Source: Yamagishiella unicocca (lineage: Eukaryota > Chlorophyta > Chlorophyceae > Chlamydomonadales > Volvocaceae). Taken from it: 64,000 bases of DNA. Below are positions 1-9,336 of this stretch, one piece after another; positions within the stretch are counted from its first letter, which is position 1, and every line of letters starts with the position of its first letter. Made by a program: the position numbers and the translations under genes. The stretch covers positions 124,001 through 188,000 of the forward strand of contig BDSL01000093.1 in assembly GCA_003116995.1 (NCBI GenBank), read 5' to 3'. The notes beneath the pieces are model-generated. The model had not been told where the DNA came from. It saw only the letters and a program-made list of their open reading frames with translations, and made no database searches.

Positions 1-197
1 ACGCGTTGGGCCTGGAAGAAGGAAGCATTTCTAAGGTATAAGTAGCGCATTCATGACGTAAACAGACATGGTTGTGAGAAGAGTATAGAGCTCTTGGTTT
101 TAGCTGCACCGGAGACCTAAACCACTCTGCAAAGAAAGAACAAAAAGCCGAACAACACCGCCAACTAGCCGACAAACTACAGCGGGCAGGCTGGACC

Positions 198-1106
198 GTG
201 CACTACACCGACACGGACATTGTTACCCTAGGCACCACAGGCACCGTCCCAAACACAAGCCCCTCATCATCAAACTTGGGGTTTGTTGCCCAAGCCCTCC
301 TTTGCTGGTTGCAGCAAGGGGGGGTTGGCATCCGGCTTGCGGTAGGGGCGGGCCCCATAACCACCGCGGTGCAGTTTGCCGACGACACTCAGGTACTGTT
401 GGAGGGGGCAGCGGAAGTGCCTGCTTTTCTGGCGTCCATGGAGGTATACGCCCAGGCTTCTGGGCAACGGCTGAACCTGGATAAGGTTGAGCTACTGCCA
501 ATTGGCGTCGAGGGATCTAGCTCGCATGACATGGGAGGGTTGAAGGTCGTATCATCGGCCACGGCGCTGAGTCTGCCGTTTACTGACGTAGGGGGGTCCC
601 CAGTGTTGGACTGGGAGACACAAAGGGACAAGGTGCTAAGTAGGTTTTCGCGGATTGCAAGGCTACGGCTGTCCACGTTTGGCAGGGCGACGGCAGCCGC
701 AGCATATGGGATGCACCGTGTCACTTGGCACATGGAGCACGGGGGCCTACCCCCAGACACCGTTACCATACTTTCCGGCTCTATAGGCGTGTTGAGCCCT
801 GCTAGGGGTCCGTGCCTTATGGGATGAGAAGTGGCTGGTTCCGATGTTTGCATCGTTGCGGCGCTTCACTGGTTCGTCGGGTGCTGGGCTGTTAGGTTGT
901 TTGGTGGCCAGTTCCTGATAGGGGAGCCTATAGTGCAGATTCCCCCTGGGGTGCTGGCTGCTGCTCTGTGTGCCTACGGCCTGTCGATTTGGTGTTCTGG
1001 TGGTTTGCCTTTGCTCCGGTGCATGTCGGTCTTTGTTTCCTCCGTCTTTTCCAGTGTCAGGCGATGCGCCCGATGGTTCTACCTCTTGGTCTCGAACCCA
1101 CTGTAA
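198..1106 (+). pseudogene. LINE-type reverse transcriptase fragment (decayed)
   Basis: The frame at 198-827 contains the reverse-transcriptase catalytic signature as QFADDTQVLL, preceded by a glycine-rich stretch and followed by ASGQRLNLDKVELLPIG, which matches the thumb-side LN..K motif of non-LTR retrotransposons. The same frame continues after a stop through 831-1106 with a hydrophobic, low-similarity tail. There is no ORF1, endonuclease domain or full palm upstream, so this is a 5'-truncated, stop-interrupted relic that was probably copied in from a LINE. It has no methionine start of its own. Confidence is good that it is reverse-transcriptase-derived and low for the exact family and boundaries. 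Confidence 0.7.
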
Positions 1107-1119
1107 CCGTTACAACAAC
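1062..1119 (+). repeat. Dispersed repeat family R4, copy 1
   Basis: About 58 bp closely matches the reverse complement of 10805-10863. The shared core is TTGGTCT, G/C, GAACCCACTGTAACCG. It lies about 230 bp beyond the stop codon of the proline-rich gene. Confidence 0.65.
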
Positions 1120-1199
1120 AAGCACGCGGTGAATAGCATGGGAAGCATAATCCAGTGCCGACGCAAAATGGGCGGCCACACCCACACGACACAAGGGGG

Positions 1200-1204
1200 T
1201 TACA
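1200..1204 (-). promoter_or_regulatory. Polyadenylation signal TGTAA for the proline-rich gene
   Basis: TGTAA on the minus strand lies about 145 nt beyond the stop codon at 1348. TGTAA is the usual volvocine polyadenylation signal. A second TGTAA lies at 1110-1114. Confidence 0.45.
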
Positions 1205-1347
1205 GTAGAGGGGCTCTGACACCTTTGCTTCCCACGGTGGTGCGGGCATACAGGGGGGAGACCCCCTCAGTTCCCCACCTACCCCCTTAACACACGCTTG
1301 GGTTACGCCCAGCGACACTATTATTATTTCTATCACTAGCGAGCTTA

Positions 1348-3097
1348 TTACTTCAGCCTGATGGGGGCAAACAGGATGTGGCGAGGCGAGACGATGGTGG
1401 CCTTGATGCTCGTCTGGGTGCCCAGAGTAGTGGGAATGCCCTCCGCGGCGGCGTCGTTCGTCATGTAGCCCAGGTAGGCGGTGGCGCCCTGGGGCTTCAG
1501 GAACGAAATGACGTAGGCGGTGTCCAGCGGCAGCGACACGGCACCAGCGGTGTTGGTGGCAGCCTGCGAGCGCGTGGTGTGAAGAAAGGGTCGACATCGT
1601 CAGATGGTTGTGGAAGATACACGCACGGCGGACGGTACGGAAGATACAGGGGGATTCCAGAGAGAGGATGCAATAAGGCGGAAACACTCGCTCGCGCAAG
1701 CAAGCCGGCTTTGGGCCTGGCAGTAACGTCGCAGCTGCCGTAGTACCGTCACTGCCGTGCTGCGAGCCCATCCACTCGCGCCGCCCCCATACATCACGCA
1801 CCTGCTGGACCGTCGACAGCCCCTTGATCTCCGTGCTCAGCTTGTTGTACAGGGCGACCAGGGCGGTGGGGTTGGTGGAGTTGCCGATGGTCACGGACCA
1901 GTGCACACCTGGACGAGCAGGTGGTGGTAGGTACGGCATGGGCGATGGCAAACATGAATGCGGAGTGCGTGCGGAGGCGCAGTAGTCCATGGCGGCGTCT
2001 TACCCGCCTCCCGCCGCCGCGGTCTACCTAGGCACCCACGCAACGCCCGCCCCATGGATGGCCTGCTGCTGCCGGGAACAAGCGACCTGTCCTGCACGTC
2101 TCTGCTTTAGTTTCCACGGGATACAAGAAACCCAAACTTCCGCCGTGCCCCGCATCGACGAGCTCACCGGCGGTGGCGTTCGCGATGCTGTCGTAGTAAG
2201 GGAAGATGACACGGTTCTGCAAAGGCAGGTGCGTGAGAACATATATATATTCCTTTCAAAACGTGCAAACAGCAGCAGACGGGCTCATTAGCGGCGGAAA
2301 GCTCAAATCATGATTCTGCTGCTGGCGGAAAAAACCAGTTTATTAAACCAGCAATCAAGACGATCTCCTGAACTAACGATGCTTGACTCGCTGTTCCTCA
2401 CCTTCCAGATCTCGAAGGCGGCGGAGAGGGCGCGGCCGGGCTGCTGCTGCACGCAGGCGCTGTAGGTGGTGTAGGACGCCAGGGTGGGGAAGTCATACAC
2501 CTGCGCGTGCGAGCGCCGTACAGTCATGGTTAACATCGCGACAAAGAATGCGGCATTCAATTGAAAGACCTTTCCTACGGACGTCCAAGGGGCGCACATA
2601 CCTTGATGTGGCTGCCATACAGGAGGTTGGTCACGCGCTGCAGGCTGCTCCCCGTGATCCCGGCCACGAAGAAGGCCTTGCAGGCATTCGACACGTTGGT
2701 CTCGGCGGCCTGCGGGCAACAGGTAGCCGTCGATCGGGCGCTGATGAGCTGTAACTGGTTCGGGCATCGGATGATAACAATGATCACACTTGGTCTGGAA
2801 CCCACTGTAACCGTTACGTACAACAACCCAGGCAAACACCTGAAGAGCACAGCAGCCGCGTGCGTGTGTGCAGTATGCTACGTATGTAACATGAACATGC
2901 CATGCAGCAGGCCGCTGCCAGAACAGAGGCCCCGATGATGGGCTTGTTTGCCGTACGCATTCAATGACACAGGTAGCTTGCCTGCAGGAGGGGGATGTTG
3001 GCTCTGCTGTTCCACTTGGTGATCGAGATGAGGCGGAAGGCGGTGGGCGTCGCCGGAGGCGAAGGCCGCTGAGGCGAAGGCCGCTGAGGCGAAGGCC

Positions 3098-3130
<33 letters not shown>

Positions 3131-3162
3131 GAGGCGGCGGCGCCGGAGGTGGCGGCGGCGGA

Positions 3163-3202
<40 letters not shown>

Positions 3203-4965
3203 GAGGCGGGGGCGGCGGAGGTGGCGGCGGCGGCGGCGGCGGAGGCGGCGGCGGCGACGGAGGCGGCGGATATGGAGGCGGAGGCGGAGGCGACGGAGGC
3301 AGAGGCGGAGGCGAAGGCGACGGAGGCGGAGGCGGAGGCGGAGCTGCAAGTGAGGGCCACGCGGCAAGCAAGGGGGGAATCGGTGCATACATGCTATGAT
3401 TGAGCGCGCGGCCGGCTGCCCGTACGTTCGGTTAACGTAGAAGTGCTATTAAGCCAAGAAGCATCGTACGTTGTCATTCGCGTACAATGGACGAAGTTAA
3501 GATGTGAATAAGCAATAATTATTGCAAAGGTTGCGTGGTGAACAACTCGCTTGCTGAGCGTCCAAGCGGGTCCAAGCGCTGTCCAAGCACGCAACATCAT
3601 GTGCGTATGCGCCTGACGGCCTCGGCCAGGCAAAACAGTCAAAACATGGCAGAAATAAACGAAGTTACCTTTCACATAGCTGATGACGCCAGGCAGGACA
3701 TCGCCATTAGTTAGGCTAGGAACACCAGAAGTTATCTTGGTCTTGATCCAGCAGCAGTTTATGCACCCATAGTGAGCGCCGAACATGAAGACCCCACAGC
3801 TGGGGTTAGCATCACACTGGTCCTTGCAGCAAGCCGTGTTACGGCAGCCAGTGTTACTGCCGCCACCAACAATGTCAGTAGCTCCAATGGGGAGGTAGTC
3901 ACGTCCGGGAAAGCTGCTGTAGCCCACAACTGCAGTTGTGAACAGCTGGTCAAATCACGCAGGTCGGACTGCAGGCCATGCTATAAGCAGCTAAACAATG
4001 CAGCAGTAAGTTACCTTTCACATAGCTGACGGCGCCAGGCAGGTCATCGCCACTAATTAGGCTAGGAACACCAGAAGTTATCTTGTTCTTGATCCAGCAG
4101 CAGTTTGTGCACCAAGAGATAGTGCCGAACAGGAAGACCCCACAGTTGGGGTTGGCATCACACTGGGCCTTGCAGCAAACCGCGTCATGGCAGCCAGCGT
4201 TACTGTCGCCACTAACAATGTCAGTAGCTCCCATGGAGACGTAGTCGCGTCCGGGAAAGCTGATGTAGCCCAACGCAGCCTCTTGCGCACCTGCGTGGAC
4301 CAGGAACACGATCAATTGGCACCCGGCTCGCTGACCTACGTACAACTGTTGTAGCCCACAACTAACTGCAGCTGTGAACATACAGCTGCTGGCTAAATCA
4401 CGTCGGACTGCAGGCCATGCTATAAGCAGCTATCTAAACACGCAATAGTTACCTTTCATCACATAGCTGATGACGCCAGGCAGGTCAATGCCATTAGTTA
4501 GGCTAGGAACACCAGAAGTTATCTTGGTCTTGATCCAGCAGCAGTTTGTGCACCAAGAGATAGTGCCGAACATGAAGACCCCACAGAAGGGGTTAGCATC
4601 ACACTGGGCCTTGCAGCAAACCGCGTCACGGCAGCCAGTGTTACTGCTGCCACTAACAATGTCAGTAGCTCCCATGGAGAGGTAGTCACGTCCGGGAAAG
4701 CTGTTGTAGCCCAACGCACCGGCAGCCTCTTGCGCACCTGCGTGGACCACGTACGCAGGGACACGATCAACTGGCACCCGACTGACCTATAACCAGGTCC
4801 GCTCGCTCGCTGCGTCATGTTCATATCATGTTCACATACAAATTCTTACAGAAGGGCAAGGCAACAAGGCGGATATCGCAGCAGTGGAAGTTGTTGTATG
4901 TTGATCGCTCAACTTACTTGCCACAGCCATCAGCATTAGGATGGTGCAGAGCAGCGCTATGACCC
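1348..4965 (-). CDS. Secreted apple-repeat, proline-rich hinge protein (multi-exon)
   Basis: Ten exons are visible. Exons 2-10 are 4453-4737, 4015-4290, 3669-3929, 2982-3343, 2602-2709, 2402-2500, 2168-2216, 1802-1908 and 1348-1563; all phases match and they give about 587 residues. The first visible exon ends at 4918 and encodes a hydrophobic signal peptide (IALLCTILMLMAVASAQ, likely cut after ASA). Its ATG is unresolved because the frame meets a TAA near 5000 with no clear start. Order of parts: signal peptide; three apple/PAN-like repeats of about 90 residues, each with CC, C..NP.CGVF and NCCWIK motifs; about 110 residues of polyproline with SPQRP repeats; then about 220 residues that I do not recognise, poor in cysteine, ending FAPIRLK. 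The layout suggests a wall or matrix hydroxyproline-rich glycoprotein with a binding head. It is not a typical pherophorin, since I see no pherophorin cysteine signature. Confidence 0.8.
2789..2826 (+). repeat. Dispersed repeat family R4, copy 2
   Basis: A copy of the TTGGTCTGGAACCCACTGTA core lies inside the intron at 2710-2981 of the proline-rich gene, and is followed by TACAACAAC-like sequence as in copy 1. Confidence 0.6.
3040..3343 (-). repeat. GGC/GGA trinucleotide tract encoding the polyproline hinge
   Basis: A dense run of proline codons (CCG, CCT, CCA, CCC) with occasional serine, leucine and tyrosine codons sits within the exon at 2982-3343. SPPPP-type motifs are typical of volvocine hydroxyproline-rich glycoproteins. 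Length is likely to be polymorphic, and the tract produces long spurious arginine- and alanine-rich frames on both strands. Confidence 0.85.
3669..4737 (-). repeat. Three tandemly duplicated apple-like exons
   Basis: Exons 4453-4737, 4015-4290 and 3669-3929 encode near-identical modules beginning GY.SFPGRDY and ending GVPSL...G..LPG..SYV. Each starts and ends in phase 1, so copies can be added or lost without breaking frame. The flanking intron sequence is also similar (acceptor ending CCACGCAG upstream of the first two, donor GTAACT or GTAACTT after each), which points to recent tandem exon duplication. Confidence 0.85.
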
Positions 4966-5172
4966 TATGAATTGCCGGCGGGATTGTGTGGTTGCCGAGT
5001 TAGCTGGATGCGTGTCCAGCAGTACATTGCAAGCATTGGTTGCTTGATTGCTTGCTTGCCATGCATGCATGCAACGACGACGGAGCAGCGACAAACCTTT
5101 CGGGGCCGGGCTGCTGATGTATAGATCTAGACCTCATCCCTACTTCGTCGATGGAGAACTTCGTTCCTCACC

Positions 5173-5182
5173 TATATATATA
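5173..5182 (-). promoter_or_regulatory. TATA-like element upstream of the proline-rich gene
   Basis: A ten-base alternating TA run lies about 210 bp upstream of the signal-peptide exon and reads TATATATATA on the minus strand. It is suggestive only, because the transcription start is unknown. Confidence 0.3.
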
Positions 5183-5189
5183 CAAGGCA

Positions 5190-7150
5190 GGTGAATGCAC
5201 CCGCAGGAGCGAGCCCATATGCGATCAATTGTTTGCAACCCTGTAGCTGAAAGGAGAGAGGATCTCAGCACTCACCAGAATAATGAGCGCTGCGTGTAGC
5301 CGATGTATGCGCCAGCAGGCCGATGCGTCAGGTAGGTCGATGCGTCAGGCTGATGCAGCCAATCGCCCCTTATCAAAAAGGATAGATATGCGTGGATAAC
5401 GGCTGGGCGGTTTAAGTAAGGCGCTGCTGGCCAGAGAACGGGCAACGCCGCCGTACGTATGTACCGCCGCCGTACGGACGGATGGCGTGTTTATTTACAT
5501 ACGCTAGCAAGCATCATAGACCTTGCAAGATAAGAACATAGGACCTACACGTTGAGTGATAGCAGATGTGGGCAGCTTGCGGGGTCCGGTCGTGTGAAAT
5601 CAAATGCGCTGGCCAGAGAACGTGCGTGCGTGTGCCGCCGTGCGTGGCCACGGGCACGGCACCATCCATGCATGGTAGGTGAAGGCAAAGTTCGCCAGAA
5701 TCGATTCAGCGGAGTAATTCAGGGAATAATGCTGCAAAATAAGTAACTCCGTAGCGCTCTCATCACATACAGTCCCGCCCGCCGCCGTTGGGCCCATGCG
5801 TGATTCGATTATTTGGCAAAGGTGCCTATTTTGGCCTCACGCACGCACGATGTTTTTTATCCATGGTTTCTGGGCCAATCCCACGTCCAAACAAATATTG
5901 ATTCGAGCGACCGATTCAAACAGAAGCAACACAATATACTTTTTCAGGGGGAGTGGACCCCTTCACAAAAATTCATCGGTTACGAAATCGACGGAACTGA
6001 CCGGTGCGTGACTGGCTGGATGGGACGTTCGCCTGCTGTCCGTTTGGTTGACATTGCAATGCGCAAATATGGTCTTCTCATATCCATACGTACTTGCTGT
6101 TTGACGCTCGTCTGGCTGGACGTCGCCGCACTGCTCACTGGGACTGACTGCGTGGGAAGTAAGCCCCATTCCATCGTCCCTCCCCAGTCTTCAACGCAAA
6201 ATAAATATGCACGCACGGCGTTGAAGTTTGGAATCTCTCCATTACCCGTTTTGCGGGCCGCAGTGGAGATACGTGCGTCATCCAAGCAACGCCTGCCACA
6301 ACTGTGGCTGGACAAGTTGGCCACTTACTTCGCGCGGGAGTGCCCAATAATTGGGCACTTGCTTACCCAATTGGGCTTTGCAAAGCCCCGGAAGCAATCA
6401 AGGCCAGGCGTCTTCGGGCCTTTCCGTTCTTCTGTGGTCGGTCTGTCATGCCGCCCCAGCACCGGCATGAACGATTCGCGGGCATTAGTCACGGTTTCGT
6501 TCGGCGCCGCTCCAGGAACGCGTATCTGGGCATGACGATTGTAGTGAAATATCTCGCAAGTGTGTTGTTTGGTATGGTTCGTTGGCACTAAGTAACGGAC
6601 GCCATCCTATATCGTCTGGTAACTTTCGGTGTTGGGTGGTAGCTGGCTCACGATCGGAGCTGCAGGGATAGACAAGGTGCGCACATCGGGCCCACAGAGC
6701 CTCGCTCCGCCGCCTTAGCAAAGAGCGGGATGCCACGTCTGGCCGTGCTCAAAGTACCCTCCCGCAAGAGGTGCCCAGTTGCAGACGTCTAATAAAAACA
6801 GTGTCGAGCATAGTTGCCCCCGCAAGCAAAAGTGCATGCAGCTGTACGTAGGCCGCGCTTCGGCGGTCGGGAGTCCGTCAGGATACCCGGGGCAGACCCC
6901 GGAAGAGGTAGCGGCGTTCGTTCACGCACCTGCTAACGTGCCTACGACCTGGTCAGTTATAGCCTGAGCGCTAACGACAGCGCACGCCAGTCAGGCCTGG
7001 AGCGCGAGTCGGCCACGAGCGACGGTCAGCCAGGAAAGCACGAACAGCACGGCCGGGAATCTGTCGATGAGCTAGTCATTGAGCAGACCTGCGCCTTTGT
7101 ATAGGACTTATTACGTAGGGGCGAGAAAACCACGTCTGCTCCCTCCCGAT
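5190..7150. other. Intergenic stretch, no supported gene
   Basis: Several open frames exist, the longest at 5813-6535 on plus (240 residues), but I recognise no domain, compositional coding bias or splice pattern. A perfect 9-bp palindrome with a one-base centre (GTGCCCAAT / ATTGGGCAC) lies at 6340-6358, followed by a related CCCAATTGGGC. It may be a relic of a small inverted-repeat element. Confidence 0.5.
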
Positions 7151-7156
7151 GCCCTT

Positions 7157-7240
7157 ATGGCCAAGCCAGCCAACAACCTTTTTGGAGGCAAGGCACAAGA
7201 CAAAAAGCACAAAAAAAAGGTTGTTGGCTGGCTTGGCCAT
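7157..7240. repeat. Perfect 27-bp inverted repeat (hairpin, 30-nt loop)
   Basis: Arm 7157-7183 is exactly complementary to arm 7214-7240 and the spacer is 30 nt. The stem begins ATGGCCAAGCCAGCCAAC and ends in five T opposite an A run. An RNA from either strand would fold into a strong hairpin resembling an algal miRNA precursor. It could instead be a tiny transposon relic. Confidence 0.8.
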
Positions 7241-7357
7241 CATCAGGCTTTAACCAGGAGAGCAATCCTGCTTTCGGTGGTCCAGGCGCTCCCTTCTTGC
7301 TGGAGGGGGGCACCGGGAAAGGTTTTGGGGCTTGCCTGCATGAGAGCTGTTAGCTAG

Positions 7358-8008
7358 AGGGATGTACAAATACAAAGGGATCATTGCTCGTGTGTAACGG
7401 ACTTGGCGTGTAGCAGTGTAGCCGACATTGCTGGACATTGAGTGTTGCAGTGTAGCGGTGTCACGCACAGTGTAGCAATTTGTTCTGTGTCGTTTTCTTG
7501 ACTATTACTAGCGTGCGCATAGCGTTGATAATATGTCTTTACACCATTGAGGAGCGCCTAAGTGGTGTTCGAGGAACTTGATATATTCCCGTCGCGTCGA
7601 GGCTGTTAATTTGTACTTCAAACGGATCGACCGAGGTGACCCTAGATGCCTAGAAACGCTGCTGTACGATAACCCAAGTGCCGCAGAATGGGCATTTTCT
7701 CTCCCTGGAGAGATGCAGCAGAAGGGTTGCACTACGTGTATTATTGTATGGTGCTCCTGTTCTGACTGGTCACGGGGACAATTTATTGTCGAGCTCATTT
7801 CTCATTGGCAATTGACGCTACATGTTCCACAAGTGGATCCTACATCTCCCTAATTGAAGCCTGTTGAAGCAGTGGTCGAGGAGCATTGTGACATTGTAAG
7901 AAGCAAACCTTCCATGACACCCCTATGTGTTGGGAATCCTCCCTGGAGTCACAAACGGTCACAGTAAGAAAAACCGCGGATGTTGTGCTCCGCCGCTAGA
8001 CGTCACGT
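7358..8008. other. No gene seen
   Basis: The AT content is somewhat higher than in the neighbourhood. A loose repeat of TGTAGC with GTGT around 7405-7475 is the only structure I can see. No frame here carries a recognisable motif. Confidence 0.4.
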
Positions 8009-8490
8009 CTATGTAAAGCTGTTGTAGTCTACATCTAAAGGTGTGGTCGCGGCGGTGCTGAAGGGGCCGTCGGCAAAGGTGGTCTGCGCACGGTCCAGTG
8101 GGCGGAATAGGTAGCGACTCGCCGGGGCTCCTAGGGCGGTCACCGCCGCGAGGTAGGGGGCGAGCGCTCGGATGGCGCAGGTGGATGCATCTGTGCCGGG
8201 GATGAGGCGAATGGCGGGGGCACGGATGGCTCGGTACGTCTTGGTGCCCAGCTGATCGATGCGAAGCACTACGCCTCTGGGGTAGGGCTCGATTTCAGCT
8301 GGGAGGGGTAAGGACAAACCTCGGAAGGGCTGCTGGCTGCCGTTGCCTGGTTCTCGGAGGTCGTCGAAGGTTAACTTGCCCCCGTCGTGGGCCCGCTTGC
8401 TAGTGTGCCAGAGTAGGATGAATAGAGCATGATCTCGCAGGTCTACCGGGATTACGTGGCCTGCGCAACATAATTCCTCAACTCGTGCAA
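8009..8490 (-). pseudogene. Tyrosine-recombinase fragment (DIRS/Kangaroo or Crypton type)
   Basis: The minus-strand frame reads VIPVDLRDHALFILLWHTSK followed by a FDDLR motif, the pattern of the first conserved box of tyrosine recombinases (LRDxALxLLLxxTGxR). It continues through a beta-rich segment (VVLRIDQLGTKTYRAIRA) to a stop at 8009. A TAG interrupts the frame near 8497. The C-terminal catalytic HxxR and tyrosine boxes are missing, so the copy is truncated and inactive. DIRS-class elements with such recombinases (for example Kangaroo in Volvox) are known from volvocine algae. Assignment to recombinase is fairly secure; the exact class is inference. Confidence 0.6.
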
Positions 8491-8681
8491 CTCGCTAAAA
8501 GCTACGAGCTGCCAAGGATGGCGCTGTCTGTGGTGCGGCGCTCCGACCGTCTTAAGGTCGTGGGAGTGCCCGTCTACGGGAAGATGGTTAACGGATCACC
8601 ATCATTCCAGCGCCGCCCCAGCAATGGCGGTCGGCGTATTCAGGCCATGGAAAGCGACGATGAGGTAGACGAGCCGTGCGT

Positions 8682-9336
8682 CGTCGCCAGCCCGTTCGCC
8701 GCCCTGGCCGACCGGGCCCTGACTGAGTCTGATGTGTCACAAACGGTGCCGCTGGTGGACCCGGGTCTCCCGCCTAGCCCGCAAGGCGCGGTTGAGCCGG
8801 TCTCGGAGCCCCAGCCACGCGTGGAGGAAACGCAGGTGGCGCCGCAGCTGGAGTTGGACAGGGCCATCACGGAGGCGGTGCTCAACGGGTTCATGGGCCC
8901 CAATGCTACGGTTCTAGGCGAGATGCTGTTTGGGCCGCCCTGGGAAGGGACCATTCCTAGCAAGTGCCATGGCAAGGATGCTCAGCACGCCGGTGCGCGG
9001 TTCCGTTTGCCTATCGGCCACCATCCAGACGCCCGTCACCTCAAAGCCGGGTACAGTCCGGGTCCCTTCCCAGGGCGGCCCGAACAGCATCTCGCCTAGA
9101 ACCGTAGCATTGGGGCCCATGAACCCGTTGAGTAGCGCCTCTGTGATGGCCCTGTCGAACTCCAGCGGCGGCGCTTCCTGCGTTACCTCCGCGCTTGGCT
9201 GGCGCTCCTGGACCGGTTCAATCTCACCTTGCAGGCTAGGCGGGGGACCCGGGTCCACCAGCAGCACCGTCTGCGACACGTCTGACTTCATCGGGGCCCG
9301 GTCGGCCAGGGTGGGGAACGGGCTGACGACGGCGCG
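8682..9336. repeat. Diverged inverted repeat of a retroelement coding segment
   Basis: The arm at about 8682-8951 (plus) and the arm at about 9067-9336 (minus) encode closely related peptides around LNGFMGPNATVLGEMLFGPP, at the same length with scattered substitutions. The spacer is about 115 bp. I take this as two head-to-head copies of the same gag-like segment, created by insertion or rearrangement. The right arm abuts and truncates the Ty3/gypsy reverse transcriptase. Confidence 0.7.

Noticed and set aside
2303..3403. Long arginine-, alanine- and glutamate-rich frames on both strands over the GGC/GGA tract
   Set aside because: They are frame shadows of the polyproline exon; only the proline frame has splice sites and flanks that fit.
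1348..4965. Pherophorin family
   Set aside because: Although it has a proline-rich rod, neither flanking domain shows the pherophorin cysteine pattern.
5813..6535. 240-residue plus-strand frame
   Set aside because: No domain, no coding bias and no splice or promoter context.
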